This document shows, piece after piece, positions 10,522 to 19,274 of a stretch of DNA of 64,000 nucleotides. The translations under genes and the position numbers were made by a program. The stretch lies in contig OZ245829.1 of NCBI GenBank assembly GCA_965228625.1, positions 744,001 through 808,000 on the forward strand, in the 5' to 3' direction. The notes under the pieces are model-generated. The model made no database searches. It was not told the DNA's origin and saw only the letters and a list, made by a program, of their open reading frames with translations. This stretch comes from UBA2767 sp965228625. Its GTDB lineage: Bacteria; Pseudomonadota; Alphaproteobacteria; Rhizobiales; Methyloligellaceae. Position 1 is the first letter of the stretch. Every line of letters starts with the position of its first letter.

Positions 10522-11064
10522 TCAATACCCGGTTCTACGCGCCCGTTCGTCTTTGATCGCGTTCAGTCGCGCCAAGGTCGTCTTTACGTCAATTCCCTTT
10601 GCTACGCGTTTTTCGTTTTGCTTGAACATCACGGCAACCGTTGAACCTTTCGTGCCCTTCGCGTTCGTGTGTATGCCGCCAATATATTGATGCTGGCGAC
10701 TGACTTTCACGGTCGAAAACCCCTCAAGGCCACCCCAATTGCCACTTTGCGCGTATTGCCGAAGTGTATTTGACGCTTCGGCTCCGCGAACTTTCTCGTC
10801 ATCAGGCAGCAAGACAAATCGTTGATATCCATCCTGCAATGCAAGTTCTGCGACTTTGGAGAGCACCGCTCTTTCGACTGCCGTGTAACTCGTGAAATGA
10901 CCCTCGCGTACACTCAACCGGTAAATTCCGGAATCAATCTGTTGCACTCCCAGCCTAGACTGAACCCCGGTGCTGTTAAACGTTGTCGCACATCCCGTCA
11001 AAAGAGTTGAAATCGAGAGGAAAATTGCACAGGAATAAAAAGCGAAGGGTCTGTTGTGTTTCAT
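10522..11064 (-). CDS. lipoprotein, diverged CC0125/CC1285-like family
   Basis: A 180-residue protein with a signal peptide ending in the lipobox LLTGC (lipidated Cys25), so it is probably anchored in the envelope. The core GIYRLSVREGH...AVERAVLSKVAELALQDGYQRFVLLPDDEK resembles the two other lipoproteins at 11823 and 12415: a short strand, a helix ending in AE, then GY..F. I infer one family by this shared pattern. The ATG at 11064 is chosen since the signal peptide starts there. The base composition is AT-richer than the flanks. The biochemical role is unknown. Confidence 0.65.
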   Translation of the reverse strand: MKHNRPFAFYSCAIFLSISTLLTGCATTFNSTGVQSRLGVQQIDSGIYRLSVREGHFTSYTAVERAVLSKVAELALQDGYQRFVLLPDDEKVRGAEASNTLRQYAQSGNWGGLEGFSTVKVSRQHQYIGGIHTNAKGTKGSTVAVMFKQNEKRVAKGIDVKTTLARLNAIKDERARRTGY

Positions 11065-11195
11065 TTCGGTGTTTCTTGCTCCAGGTCGCCTCTTAGATCT
11101 CATATTGGACCCAAACAAAAGAGGATTCTATTGTATCGTCACAGAGTCCAAACGTATTTCGAATAGATTTTTTTGAATCCTTGGGGGGCTGAAGC

Positions 11196-11735
11196 GTGTT
11201 TCTTAAATTCTGCGGTGTGTCACTGGTATCAGTTCTTGTCGTCGCCTGTGCAACGGCAGGGACGCCATCGCCCAGCGCCAGAGGATATGAAGATCCAAAG
11301 GTAAAGCTGACATTCAGCAACCCGTCATGGAAACAGATTCCAGGAAGAAACGGATTTCAGAAGTATCAATGCGAGAAAGCCGATTGCGGAGTAGGTTCGA
11401 CCCTTCGCGCAAGGCTTAGCGCTGCACTTCCCGGGGAAAAAAAGCGAATTGCAGATGGCGAAATCAATGCCGCTTACGTCGAGAACAAAGGCAGGACGGT
11501 CGCTCGGGAGAAAGCCGTAAAGTATGAATATTCGAAGGTGATGCGAAATAAAAAATACGCCGGATCTGACATAATGTTAAGCAAAGGCGGTGGATTTCGA
11601 AAAAAACAATATCAACTGGCACGAACACTTTTCACGGATAAAACATCGATCATTCTGACGTCGAGATCAACTACGGTGGAGCAAACCCAAAAGAACATGG
11701 AGCTTTTGTTCTCAAGCCTCAAAATCCTGAACTGA
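11196..11735 (+). CDS. putative lipoprotein of unknown function
   Basis: The only rightward gene between 1 and 38 kb. The 179-residue product starts MFLKFCGVSLVSVLVVAC, a signal peptide with lipobox-like VVAC (Cys18). The mature part is Lys/Arg-rich, has a two-cysteine segment YQCEKADCG around residues 58-66 and a C-terminal half with RTLFTDKTSIILTSRSTT. I do not recognise a family. It is divergent from the lipoprotein at 10522, sharing the 131-nt region 11065-11195 as a promoter region, and is AT-rich like its neighbours. Confidence 0.6.
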   Translation: MFLKFCGVSLVSVLVVACATAGTPSPSARGYEDPKVKLTFSNPSWKQIPGRNGFQKYQCEKADCGVGSTLRARLSAALPGEKKRIADGEINAAYVENKGRTVAREKAVKYEYSKVMRNKKYAGSDIMLSKGGGFRKKQYQLARTLFTDKTSIILTSRSTTVEQTQKNMELLFSSLKILN

Positions 11736-11822
11736 CTGCTTCTTTGGAGATGGCGTCGAACAAGTGCGGGTTTTTGAGGCGCGCGATCCGGGGCGTGAAA
11801 AAGCCGTGTCGAGAACGGCTGA

Positions 11823-12383
11823 TCAACTACCCTGCCTGGGCCGTGACGGCATTTTCGGCTTCAGCTTGGCGTACACCTTGTTTGCATCAAGAGAACGCGC
11901 CTTCTTTGTTTCATCCCCCTTCAGCATGACGACAATTGCCTGGCTCGAGTATGTCGCACCACATACGCCACCCTGACACACCGTTCGTGTCCTCACCTTG
12001 ATCGACGGCTTTTTCATGAACTCGTTGAATTCACCGGAGAGAACACGTTTTCTCACTTTGCTGACGTCACGCGGCTGATAAGGCTTTTCTTCACTCGGCA
12101 GCACCACGAATGACTCGTAGCCTTGCTCTCTGGTGAGTTCCGCTGCAAAGAAGAACATCATATTTGTCGGCGAGATTTCATGCTGGTCGCGACTATCGCG
12201 CACCGTAAGGTGGTAGATCCCGTCAGCCATCTGCCGCTCCCGGGCATTTGACCCCATCATTATGTTGCCGAGGAAACTTCGATCGCTGGATCGCTCATAA
12301 CGTGCCGCATTGTTTCCGGCACAGGCGGAGACAAGCACGCCACAAGCGATCAGCAGGATCACTTCTTTCTTGAGGATCCTCAT
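11823..12383 (-). CDS. lipoprotein, diverged CC0125/CC1285-like family
   Basis: A 186-residue protein; the signal peptide MRILKKEVILLIACGVLVSAC has Cys21 as the lipidation site. The core GIYHLTVRDSRDQHE..NMMFFFAAELTREQGYESFVVLPSEEK lines up with the lipoproteins at 10522 and 12415. A CQGGVCGAT segment adds two cysteines that may form a disulfide. An in-frame ATG at 12401 is also possible, but 12383 gives the better signal peptide. It follows the 12415 gene at a short gap, so the two are probably co-transcribed. Confidence 0.65.
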   Translation of the reverse strand: MRILKKEVILLIACGVLVSACAGNNAARYERSSDRSFLGNIMMGSNARERQMADGIYHLTVRDSRDQHEISPTNMMFFFAAELTREQGYESFVVLPSEEKPYQPRDVSKVRKRVLSGEFNEFMKKPSIKVRTRTVCQGGVCGATYSSQAIVVMLKGDETKKARSLDANKVYAKLKPKMPSRPRQGS

Positions 12384-12414
12384 GAGACCGCTCTGTCGCA
12401 TCGATACTGAATGA

Positions 12415-12945
12415 TCATGACTCGCCCTGCTTTTTCCGAATGACCAAAGGCTTGAGTTGCTCGGACATCCTTTGTGCGGAGTGCGCAATGAGGTTTGTCC
12501 TCTCGTTGGCGGAGAGCATAAGAATAAAGGCCGCGGATGATCGGTTTCCCGTGCCGAAATTCGCCCTCAAATAGACCTCCGTCGGGTCTGACAGGCCCAG
12601 TCCATATTTCCCGGACAGGATCTGTTCGCGGAGTTTCCCGCCCCAGTACTGATCCTTCGGCACTTTCCGGTAATCGATGAAGACAAAGTTCTGATATCCG
12701 TTCTCCAGGGTCCGCTCCGCGGCATAGAGGAACATCATTTGTCGGGCTCTTTTTCTGCGGGCATGCCCCGGAATGACCAGCGCAATTCGCAATACACTTT
12801 TTTCGGGCTTCAGCTCACTGAAGCCGCTGTAGCCAAACAAAATCCGGTTGGTGAGAGTTTGCTCTCTGTAGGGCGTCGTGGTGCAACCCGACAGAAAGAA
12901 AAACACCAGAATGACTGGGAAAATCGAACGAACGCGAAGGTACAC
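12415..12945 (-). CDS. CC0125/CC1285-like lipoprotein
   Basis: I take the GTG at 12945 as the start because a G-rich ribosome-site-like run lies 7 nt upstream; a TTG at 12963 is the alternative. The 176-residue product has a signal peptide ending in FFFLSGC (Cys21), then TTPY, GFSELKPEKSVLRIALV, a helix with MFLYAAERTLENGYQNFVFID, which closely fits the pattern of the alphaproteobacterial CC0125/CC1285 lipoprotein family of unknown function. It is the most canonical of the three related lipoproteins and the first in their leftward order. Confidence 0.68.
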   Translation of the reverse strand: MYLRVRSIFPVILVFFFLSGCTTTPYREQTLTNRILFGYSGFSELKPEKSVLRIALVIPGHARRKRARQMMFLYAAERTLENGYQNFVFIDYRKVPKDQYWGGKLREQILSGKYGLGLSDPTEVYLRANFGTGNRSSAAFILMLSANERTNLIAHSAQRMSEQLKPLVIRKKQGES

Positions 12946-13104
12946 GACAAAGCCCCCCAGCAATTGTCAGTTGCATTGGAGGTTATCTACGACCAGCGAT
13001 AAGACGCAAATTAAATATTCTATTGTGAAAGTAATTCTGCAGAATCTGGTTGCATGACGATTCTAATACAACCTATGCGGCAGTAATGATGGCGCAAGAT
13101 GCTT

Positions 13105-13126
13105 CGGCGCCCGTCCGCAGGCGCCG
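13105..13126 (-). terminator. hairpin after the ATP12 gene
   Basis: CGGCGCC (13105-13111) and GGCGCCG (13120-13126) form a perfect 7-bp stem with an 8-nt loop, just beyond the ATP12 stop codon. On the minus strand no clean T-run follows, so it is a weak terminator candidate; on the plus strand TCTTT follows. Confidence 0.35.
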
Positions 13127-13129
13127 TCT

Positions 13130-13843
13130 TTATGCCGCCAGGATATTCAGGAACCGCACGTCTCCGTCGAACTCGGCGCGACGCAGCGTACGGCGTGCCT
13201 TGGCCTCCGCGTCTTCGCCCCATTGGGAAATCTGCCAGTCCTCGTCCACGTGCGCGGCATCCCAAACCGCGTCAGGCTCGAGGTGGCCGCGCGCGAGCGC
13301 CAGCGCCAGAAGCGCGGAGCCGGTCAATGTCGTCATCGTATGAAGCGACGTGAGGGCGTAGAAATCGTTCTCGGCAATGGCGTCGCGGACGCGCGCAAGA
13401 GAGTCATCGCTCTGCGCGACATGGTTGATGCCGGTCGCGACGGTGAAAGGCGCATGCAGCTCGTCCTTCGCCCATTCCAGGACCGGGTCCCAGTGTGATT
13501 GTTGCCGCCGGACCAGGCCGTCCGGCATATCGGCGCGATAGCACAGCAGGTCGCTGCCCGCATAGTCGACGATCTCCTCGACAATGTCCTCTTCCCGGCC
13601 ACGAACCCGGTCGAGCGCCGTGTTCACGCGCTTTGTCATGGGCATCGTTGCGGGGTCGATCCGTTCACCCTGCGCCTCCCATTCGGCGGCAATCTCATCG
13701 GCCAGAACCTGCGACGCAACGGCCAGCTCATGGCGCGCCGGTGTGAAGACGGGCTTGCCGTCAAGAGAAATGCCGAAGCCGCCGTCGCCGGGGGTCACGG
13801 CGACGGTCTTGTAGAACCGCTTGGGCAGCGCATTGTTGTCCAA
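13130..13843 (-). CDS. ATP12-family F1-ATPase assembly chaperone
   Basis: The 237-residue protein has the ATP12 signature: RFYKTVAVTPGDGGFGISLDGKPVFTPA at the N-terminus, ADEIAAEWEAQGERIDPATMPMTKRVNTALDRV, then DLLCYRADMP and a helical end with HVDEDWQISQWGEDAEA. ATP12 binds the F1 alpha subunit during ATP synthase assembly. The start appears to be TTG at 13843 with a GGAG site 8 nt upstream. It follows the HAD gene by 5 nt and ends the rarA-crcB-rluA-HAD-ATP12 run. Confidence 0.9.
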   Translation of the reverse strand: MDNNALPKRFYKTVAVTPGDGGFGISLDGKPVFTPARHELAVASQVLADEIAAEWEAQGERIDPATMPMTKRVNTALDRVRGREEDIVEEIVDYAGSDLLCYRADMPDGLVRRQQSHWDPVLEWAKDELHAPFTVATGINHVAQSDDSLARVRDAIAENDFYALTSLHTMTTLTGSALLALALARGHLEPDAVWDAAHVDEDWQISQWGEDAEAKARRTLRRAEFDGDVRFLNILAA

Positions 13844-13848
13844 CAGCC

Positions 13849-14532
13849 TTACTCCGCCGCCCGCTCTTCGAAATGCGCCCGTAGGAGGCGCATGAGATGG
13901 GCATAATCATCGGCGACGCCGTGCGACACCTCGGCATGAAGGTGGTCATGCGGGTGATACCCCCACGACACGCCGATCCCCGCGACCCCGGCATTGCGCG
14001 CCATTTCCATGTCGAAGGTGGTGTCGCCGATCATGACCGTATGCGCTTTCTCCGCACCGGTCTCGGCCATCGCCCGCTCGATCATGCCCGGATGCGGCTT
14101 TGACGGTGCATCGTCCGCCGTCTGGATCGTCTCGAAGTGGCCGTGCAGCTCGTAACGCTCCAGCACCCGTTCCACGCCGCGCTGCGATTTGCCCGTGGCG
14201 ATGCCGAGCACGAACCGGTCGTCGCCGGATAGCGCCGTCACACATTCATGGGCACCCTCATACATCGGCTCCCAGTGGTTTGGATCCTGACGCAGCTCGC
14301 CGAAGGCGTTCTTGTAACCATCGGAGATCCGGTTGACCGTGGTCTCGTCGGCTCCGCTCGTCAGCCGCCAGATCGCCTCCGGCAGCGACAGGCCGACAAC
14401 CCCGAGGATAACGTCACGCGGCGGTGGCGGCTGGCGCACGGCGTCGAACGCCTGTTCCATGGCAGCGACAATCAGATGCTGGCTGTCCACGAGCGTTCCG
14501 TCGCAATCGAATATGACGAGATAGCGTGTCAT
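13849..14532 (-). CDS. HAD-IA family hydrolase (phosphoglycolate-phosphatase-like)
   Basis: A 227-residue HAD phosphatase: motif I FDCDGTLVDS (Asp9 nucleophile, Asp11 acid/base), a helical cap, motif II around FVLGIATGKSQ, a Lys in SKPHPGMI and motif III/IV MIGDTTFDMEMARNAG. The family dephosphorylates small phosphoesters; the physiological substrate is unknown. It is 3 nt downstream of the pseudouridine synthase and 5 nt upstream of ATP12, so co-transcription and translational coupling are likely. Confidence 0.88.
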   Translation of the reverse strand: MTRYLVIFDCDGTLVDSQHLIVAAMEQAFDAVRQPPPPRDVILGVVGLSLPEAIWRLTSGADETTVNRISDGYKNAFGELRQDPNHWEPMYEGAHECVTALSGDDRFVLGIATGKSQRGVERVLERYELHGHFETIQTADDAPSKPHPGMIERAMAETGAEKAHTVMIGDTTFDMEMARNAGVAGIGVSWGYHPHDHLHAEVSHGVADDYAHLMRLLRAHFEERAAE

Positions 14533-14535
14533 GAG

Positions 14536-15522
14536 CTAAAGCAGGCCCTCGAACTCAGCCATGGAGCGCTCTGGATCAAGACCGAGAAGCTGCCACGTCT
14601 TGCGCATGTGATCCGGCAGCGCCGCGGACACGTTCAGACGCCCGCCCGCGGGATGGGGAATGCTGATCTCGCGCGCGTGCAGATGAAGCCGGTTCTCGAT
14701 CTCACCGCCCGACACCGCGTCCCCGGACCCATACTTGGCATCGCCGACAATCGGATGGCCGATCGCCGCCATATGCGCGCGGAGCTGATGCGTGCGACCG
14801 GTGATCGGCCACAGCGCCGCCCAGCTCAGTTTCCGCCCCGCCGTCTCGATCACCGCGTAGCGGGAGACTGCGCGCTGCGCTCCTGCCTCGTCCGCGTCGC
14901 ACACCTGCACGCGCTCCGAATTCGGGGCCCCCTTTTTCGCAAGCGGCAGGGAAACCTCGCCACGCGCCGGTGCGGGCACGCCCTCGACGAGCGCCCAGTA
15001 CGTCTTGACCGCCTCGCGGCCTTTCAGGGCATCGCCCAGCGCCGTGGCCGCCCGGCGGTTGCGCGCCAACAGCAGAACGCCGCTCGTGTCCTTGTCAAGG
15101 CGGTGCACCAGCCGCGGGCGCTCGCTCGCTTTGAACTTGAGGCCGTCCAGAAGGCCGTCGACGTGGCGCTGAGTCTTCGTGCCGCCCTGGACCGCCAGTC
15201 CGGGCGGCTTGTTGAGTGCGAGCACCTGGTCATCCTTGTGGATGACGAGGCCCTGAATGAAGCGGATATCGTCGCGGGTGATTGCCGGCCGCCTCGCATC
15301 AGCGGCCGGACGCTCCAGCTTCATCGGCGGCACGCGCACGGTCTGCCCCGCCTCGAGCCGCGCATTCGCCTTGGCCCGCCCGCCGTCGACGCGCACCTGG
15401 CCGGAGCGCAGGAGTTTCTGAAGCTGGCCGTGCTTGAGATCGGGATAATGCGCGCGAAACCAGCGGTCGAGCCGCATGCCCGTCTCCTCGTGCGTCACCT
15501 CCACCAGATCCACCGTGCTCAT
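14536..15522 (-). CDS. RluA-family RNA pseudouridine synthase
   Basis: The 328-residue enzyme has an N-terminal S4 RNA-binding domain (about residues 15-65) and a RluA/RluC-type catalytic domain with RLVHRLDKDTSG, Asp143 being the nucleophile. PITGRTHQLRAHMAAIGHPIVGDAKYG is the conserved C-terminal motif. It isomerises uridine in 23S rRNA or tRNA; by domain layout it is closest to RluC. The start ATG at 15522 overlaps the crcB stop by 4 nt. The same frame runs on through crcB to 16077, but that is spurious. Confidence 0.9.
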   Translation of the reverse strand: MSTVDLVEVTHEETGMRLDRWFRAHYPDLKHGQLQKLLRSGQVRVDGGRAKANARLEAGQTVRVPPMKLERPAADARRPAITRDDIRFIQGLVIHKDDQVLALNKPPGLAVQGGTKTQRHVDGLLDGLKFKASERPRLVHRLDKDTSGVLLLARNRRAATALGDALKGREAVKTYWALVEGVPAPARGEVSLPLAKKGAPNSERVQVCDADEAGAQRAVSRYAVIETAGRKLSWAALWPITGRTHQLRAHMAAIGHPIVGDAKYGSGDAVSGGEIENRLHLHAREISIPHPAGGRLNVSAALPDHMRKTWQLLGLDPERSMAEFEGLL

Positions 15523-15899
15523 TGGAAGATGACCCGCGCGATGCTGAGCCCGACGAACAGGGCAAGAATGGACATGCCGACGGAGGATCCGAGGTAAAGC
15601 ACCGCCAGCCCGTAGTCCTTGCGCTCCATAAGAACGGCGAAGTCCAGCGAGAACGCGGAGAATGTCGTGAACCCGCCGAGAATGCCGACCGTCAGAAAGG
15701 CGCGCATCTCGTTCGACACCGAATAGCGCAAGGCGAAGGCGGCAATGAGCAGCCCCATGATCAGCGAGCCGACGACGTTGACGATGAGCGTGCCCCACGG
15801 GAATCCGGTGCCGATGAAACGTATCGCGCCGACACCGACCATATAGCGGGCGAGCGCGCCGACGGCCCCGCCCAGCGCAACCATCAATGCGGTCTTCAC
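15519..15899 (-). CDS. crcB: CrcB/Fluc fluoride ion channel
   Basis: The 126-residue protein has four predicted membrane helices and the Fluc motifs: an early GGAVGALARYM, TLIVNVVGSLIMG with the pore Asn41, and GILGGFTTFSAFS (72-84) with the conserved phenylalanines of the fluoride path. It exports fluoride as a dual-topology dimer. The 4-nt overlaps with rarA upstream and the pseudouridine synthase downstream place it inside an operon; no fluoride riboswitch is possible immediately upstream because rarA coding sequence is there. Confidence 0.93.
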   Translation of the reverse strand: MKTALMVALGGAVGALARYMVGVGAIRFIGTGFPWGTLIVNVVGSLIMGLLIAAFALRYSVSNEMRAFLTVGILGGFTTFSAFSLDFAVLMERKDYGLAVLYLGSSVGMSILALFVGLSIARVIFQ

Positions 15900-17227
15900 G
15901 TGTCTCGCTCCCGGGATGACCGCAGCTTCCGCCAGGCGGCGAGCCGTTCGGCAATCGCCCGCTCCATGCCGCGGTCGGTCGGATGATAGAACTCGCCGCG
16001 CGCCAGACCGTCCGGAAAGTAGTTCTGTCCCGAGACACCCCCCGCGATATCATGGTCGTACTCGTAACCAGCGCCATATCCTTCCGCCTTCATGAGGTCG
16101 GTCGGCGCGTTGAGGATGTGTTTCGGCGGCGGCAGAGACCCCTCCTCGCGCGCCATGGCGGACGCCGCCTTGAAGGCCGCATAGGACGCGTTCGATTTGG
16201 GCGCTACGGCGAGGTAAACGGCGGTCTGCGCAAGCGCCAGTTCGCCCTCCGGACTGCCGAGAAAGTGGTAAGCGTCCTTCGCCGCATTCGCCTGCACCAA
16301 TGCCTGAGGGTCGGCCATGCCGATGTCCTCGACCGCCATGCGAACGAGCCGCCGCGCAATGTAGAGCGGGTCCTCACCGCCGGCGAGCATACGGGCAAGC
16401 CAGTACAGCGCCGCATCGGGGTCGGACCCGCGCACCGATTTGTGTAGCGCGCTGATCAGATTGTAATGGCCGTCCTGTCCCTTGTCGTAGAGGGGTGCGC
16501 GGCGCTGCACCAGAGCGGTCATCGCGCCCAGGTCCATCGGCTGCGCGTCCGACGGGTTCGCGAGGAAGATCTCTTCCACCATGTTCAACAGCGACCGGCC
16601 GTCGCCGTCGGCCATGACCTTCAACGCTTCGCGGGCGTCGGGCTGGAGCGGCAGCGTCCGCCCTTCCATCGTTTCGGCACGGCCCAGAAGCTCATCCAGA
16701 GCCTCGCCATCGAGCCGGTTGAGGGTCAGCACGCTCGCGCGCGACAGCAGGGCCGAGTTCAGTTCGAAGGACGGGTTCTCGGTCGTCGCACCGATCAGGA
16801 CAATGGTGCCGTCCTCCATCACGGGGAGAAACGAGTCCTGCTGCGCGCGGTTGAAACGGTGCACCTCGTCCACGAACAGCACCGTCCCCACGCCATCGCG
16901 GCGGCGCGTGCGCGCCGCGTCGAAGACCTTGCGCAGGTCCTGCACACCGGAGTGGATGGCGGAAAGCTGCTCGAAGTGGAACCGCGTATGTTCGGCGAGC
17001 AGCCTCGCGATGGTCGTCTTGCCGGAGCCCGGCGGGCCCCAGAATACGATCGACGTCAGCCGGCCCGCGCCGATCATGCGCGACAGGATGCCGTCCGTAC
17101 CGAGCAGATGGTCCTGTCCGACGACGTCTTTCAGCGTGTCCGGGCGAAGTTTGTCGGCCAGGGGCCGCGGCGCGTCCGCGTCAAGGCCGCCGGCTTCGAA
17201 CAGTGTGGCGGTTTTGGGGGCTGGCAT
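15896..17227 (-). CDS. rarA: replication-associated recombination protein A (MgsA)
   Basis: A 443-residue AAA+ ATPase of the RarA/Mgs1/WRNIP1 family: Walker A GPPGSGKT (64-71), Walker B LFVDEVHRFN (117-126), sensor 1 GATTENPSFELN, and a C-terminal tetramerisation/lid half with YWLARMLAGGEDPLYIARR and NYFPDG. It acts at stalled replication forks. It starts 8 nt after the Do-type protease gene stop and overlaps crcB by 4 nt. Confidence 0.93.
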   Translation of the reverse strand: MPAPKTATLFEAGGLDADAPRPLADKLRPDTLKDVVGQDHLLGTDGILSRMIGAGRLTSIVFWGPPGSGKTTIARLLAEHTRFHFEQLSAIHSGVQDLRKVFDAARTRRRDGVGTVLFVDEVHRFNRAQQDSFLPVMEDGTIVLIGATTENPSFELNSALLSRASVLTLNRLDGEALDELLGRAETMEGRTLPLQPDAREALKVMADGDGRSLLNMVEEIFLANPSDAQPMDLGAMTALVQRRAPLYDKGQDGHYNLISALHKSVRGSDPDAALYWLARMLAGGEDPLYIARRLVRMAVEDIGMADPQALVQANAAKDAYHFLGSPEGELALAQTAVYLAVAPKSNASYAAFKAASAMAREEGSLPPPKHILNAPTDLMKAEGYGAGYEYDHDIAGGVSGQNYFPDGLARGEFYHPTDRGMERAIAERLAAWRKLRSSRERDT

Positions 17228-17235
17228 CTGGTTTC

Positions 17236-18666
17236 CTAACCACCGATGACCACGTTGAGCAAGCGCCCCCCGCGTTTCAGGCTGACGTGCCAGCGCCGCG
17301 TCTGAAACTGCACGACGTCCCGCAAATGGCGGACGGACTCGATGCGCTCGCCGTTCAGGGCGACGATGATGTCGTTCGGTTTGAGGAACCGCGTGCTGCT
17401 CGCCGGCGTTCCCCGACGCACATCCAGCACCACCACGCCATAGGCGTCCTCATGGATCGACAGTTCTTCCGTCAGCGCCGGAGACAGATTGGCCACGCGC
17501 GCGCCGGAAAAGGGATTGCGGCCGGCAATCTCCGTCTCGTTACGCGGCGGGTCTTCCGGCGCCTCTTCAAGCGGCACCGAGACCTCGACGACCTGCCCGC
17601 TGCGAATGACCACCAGCGGCACGGAGCCACCGAGCGGGCGCGTCGAGAAACGGTACCGGAAGGCCTGCGGGTCGGTGATGGCCTTGCCGCTCACCTGAGT
17701 GATGACGTCTCCGGGCTGCAATTGCGCCCTGTGCGCCGGACTGCGTTTGCGGACTTGTTGCACCAGCGCCCCGGAAGGACGGTCGAGCCCCAGCGAATCC
17801 GCGATATCCGGGGTGACGTTCTGCAGTTTCGCGCCGAACCACGGGCGCCGTACCGGTTTGCCCCTGATCGCCGACAAGACGACCTGCCGCACCATGTTGG
17901 ACGGGATCGCGAAGCCGATGCCGTGAGAGCCGCCGGTGCGGGAATAGATCGCCGTGTTGACGCCGACAAGACGGCCCTCCATGTCGACCAGCGCGCCACC
18001 GGAATTGCCGGGATTGATCGCCGCGTCGGTCTGAATGAAGAACTTGTAGTCGGACACGCCGACCTGGGTGCGGGCGAGCGCGGAGACGATGCCGCTCGTC
18101 ACCGTCTGTCCGACGCCGAACGGATTGCCGATCGCGAGCACGATGTCGCCGACCTCAAGCCCCTCGGAGTCCTCGAAATTCAGGTATGGAAAAGTGACGC
18201 CCGGCGCATCGAGGCGCAACACGGCAAGATCGGTCCGTTCGTCCTTCAGAATGACCTGGGCTTCATATTCGCGCTTGTCGGCCAGCGCGACCTTGATCTC
18301 CGCTTCGCCGCGCGCCTTGATGACGTGGTAGTTGGTGACGATCACCCCGTCCGGTGTGACGATCACGCCGGACCCGAGCGAACTTTCGACGCGCTCGCGC
18401 GGCATGCCGAACCCGCCGCCGAAGAACCGGCGAAAGAACGGATCGTCAAAAAACGGCGATGAGCGTACCTGCACCTTCCGGCGCACATAGACATTGACCA
18501 CGGCGGGAGCCGCGCGCTTGACCACCGGTGCGTAGGACAGCTGGATCTGCGCCTTGCTCGTCGGCGCCTGGCGCTGCTGCGCCCACGCCAGATCGGCAAC
18601 GGCCACGGCGCCAAATACCAGGAGCGCGACGACTGCGCGGAAGGTCTTGAGTGAATGCGCGTTCAA
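17236..18666 (-). CDS. Do-family (DegP/DegQ-like) periplasmic serine protease
   Basis: A 476-residue trypsin-like protease with signal peptide (about 1-30, ending LAWAQ), catalytic triad His114 (TNYHVI), Asp146 (TDLAVL) and Ser222 (NPGNSGGALV), and two C-terminal PDZ domains (about 275-365 and 390-475). It should degrade or refold misfolded envelope proteins. Short linkers and a FFDDPFFRRFFGG loop are typical of the alphaproteobacterial Do/HtrA group. The start is a TTG at 18666 with GAGG upstream. It follows the terminator of the ribosomal operon. Confidence 0.9.
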   Translation of the reverse strand: MNAHSLKTFRAVVALLVFGAVAVADLAWAQQRQAPTSKAQIQLSYAPVVKRAAPAVVNVYVRRKVQVRSSPFFDDPFFRRFFGGGFGMPRERVESSLGSGVIVTPDGVIVTNYHVIKARGEAEIKVALADKREYEAQVILKDERTDLAVLRLDAPGVTFPYLNFEDSEGLEVGDIVLAIGNPFGVGQTVTSGIVSALARTQVGVSDYKFFIQTDAAINPGNSGGALVDMEGRLVGVNTAIYSRTGGSHGIGFAIPSNMVRQVVLSAIRGKPVRRPWFGAKLQNVTPDIADSLGLDRPSGALVQQVRKRSPAHRAQLQPGDVITQVSGKAITDPQAFRYRFSTRPLGGSVPLVVIRSGQVVEVSVPLEEAPEDPPRNETEIAGRNPFSGARVANLSPALTEELSIHEDAYGVVVLDVRRGTPASSTRFLKPNDIIVALNGERIESVRHLRDVVQFQTRRWHVSLKRGGRLLNVVIGG

Positions 18667-18741
18667 AGCCAGGTCCTCGACTCACTGCCCGCAATCATAT
18701 TGCTTTCGGCTGACGCTTCAAAGACGCCGGCACCGCGGGAC

Positions 18742-18767
18742 AAAAAAGGGCGGCACATACGCCGCCC
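18742..18767 (-). terminator. rho-independent terminator of the ribosomal superoperon
   Basis: On the minus strand, GGGCGGC, a 6-nt loop and GCCGCCC form a perfect 7-bp stem followed by six T. It lies 28 nt after the rplQ stop and before the protease gene, so it marks the end of the rpsL-to-rplQ transcript. Confidence 0.88.
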
Positions 18768-18795
18768 TCGGAAAAACGCGAAACGAGAAGCGCCA

Positions 18796-19230
18796 CTACG
18801 CCGCTGCCGGTTCCTCCACCGTCTCGTCATCGGCGAACTGGGTCGGGCCAGAGTCCTGCCCGCGCGCATCCTCGTCGCGGTCGACAAGCTCGATGACCGC
18901 CATGGGCGCGGAGTCGCCGTAGCGGAAACCGGCCTTGAGCACGCGCGTATAACCGCCGGACCGCTCCTTGTAGCGCGGCCCCAGCACGTCAAACAGCTTC
19001 TTGACCATCGCCTCGTCGCGGATGCGCGACACGGCGAGACGGCGCGAATGCAGGTTGCCGCGCTTGGCCAGCGTGATCAGGCGATCCGTGAAACGGCGCA
19101 GTTCTTTCGCCTTCGGCAGCGTGGTGACCACCTGCTCGTGCTTGATCAGCGCTGCGGCCATGTTGGCGAACATCGCGCGGCGGTGGCTCGGTGTCCGGTT
19201 CAGCCGGCGGCCGGATCGACGGTGACGCAT
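18796..19230 (-). CDS. rplQ: 50S ribosomal protein L17
   Basis: The 144-residue protein starts [20 protein letters not shown], the nearly invariant L17 N-terminus, followed by [26 protein letters not shown] short acidic/Ala-rich C-terminal extension ([11 protein letters not shown]...EEPAAA) is longer than in E. coli but usual in alphaproteobacteria. An AGGAGAG ribosome site lies upstream. It is the last gene of the alpha operon, 44 nt after rpoA, and a strong terminator follows. Confidence 0.97.
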   Translation of the reverse strand: MRHRRSGRRLNRTPSHRRAMFANMAAALIKHEQVVTTLPKAKELRRFTDRLITLAKRGNLHSRRLAVSRIRDEAMVKKLFDVLGPRYKERSGGYTRVLKAGFRYGDSAPMAVIELVDRDEDARGQDSGPTQFADDETVEEPAAA

Positions 19231-19274
19231 TTCTCTACTCTCCTGCGCGCATGCCCTGGCGGGGACATGCGGGC

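Noticed and set aside
14536..16077. Possible fusion of pseudouridine synthase with upstream sequence
   Set aside because: The first part is crcB and rarA read in another frame; the S4 domain begins right after the ATG at 15522.
15519..17227. Fluoride riboswitch for crcB
   Set aside because: crcB starts inside the rarA stop, so there is no untranslated space directly upstream; nothing riboswitch-like was seen before the protease or rarA.
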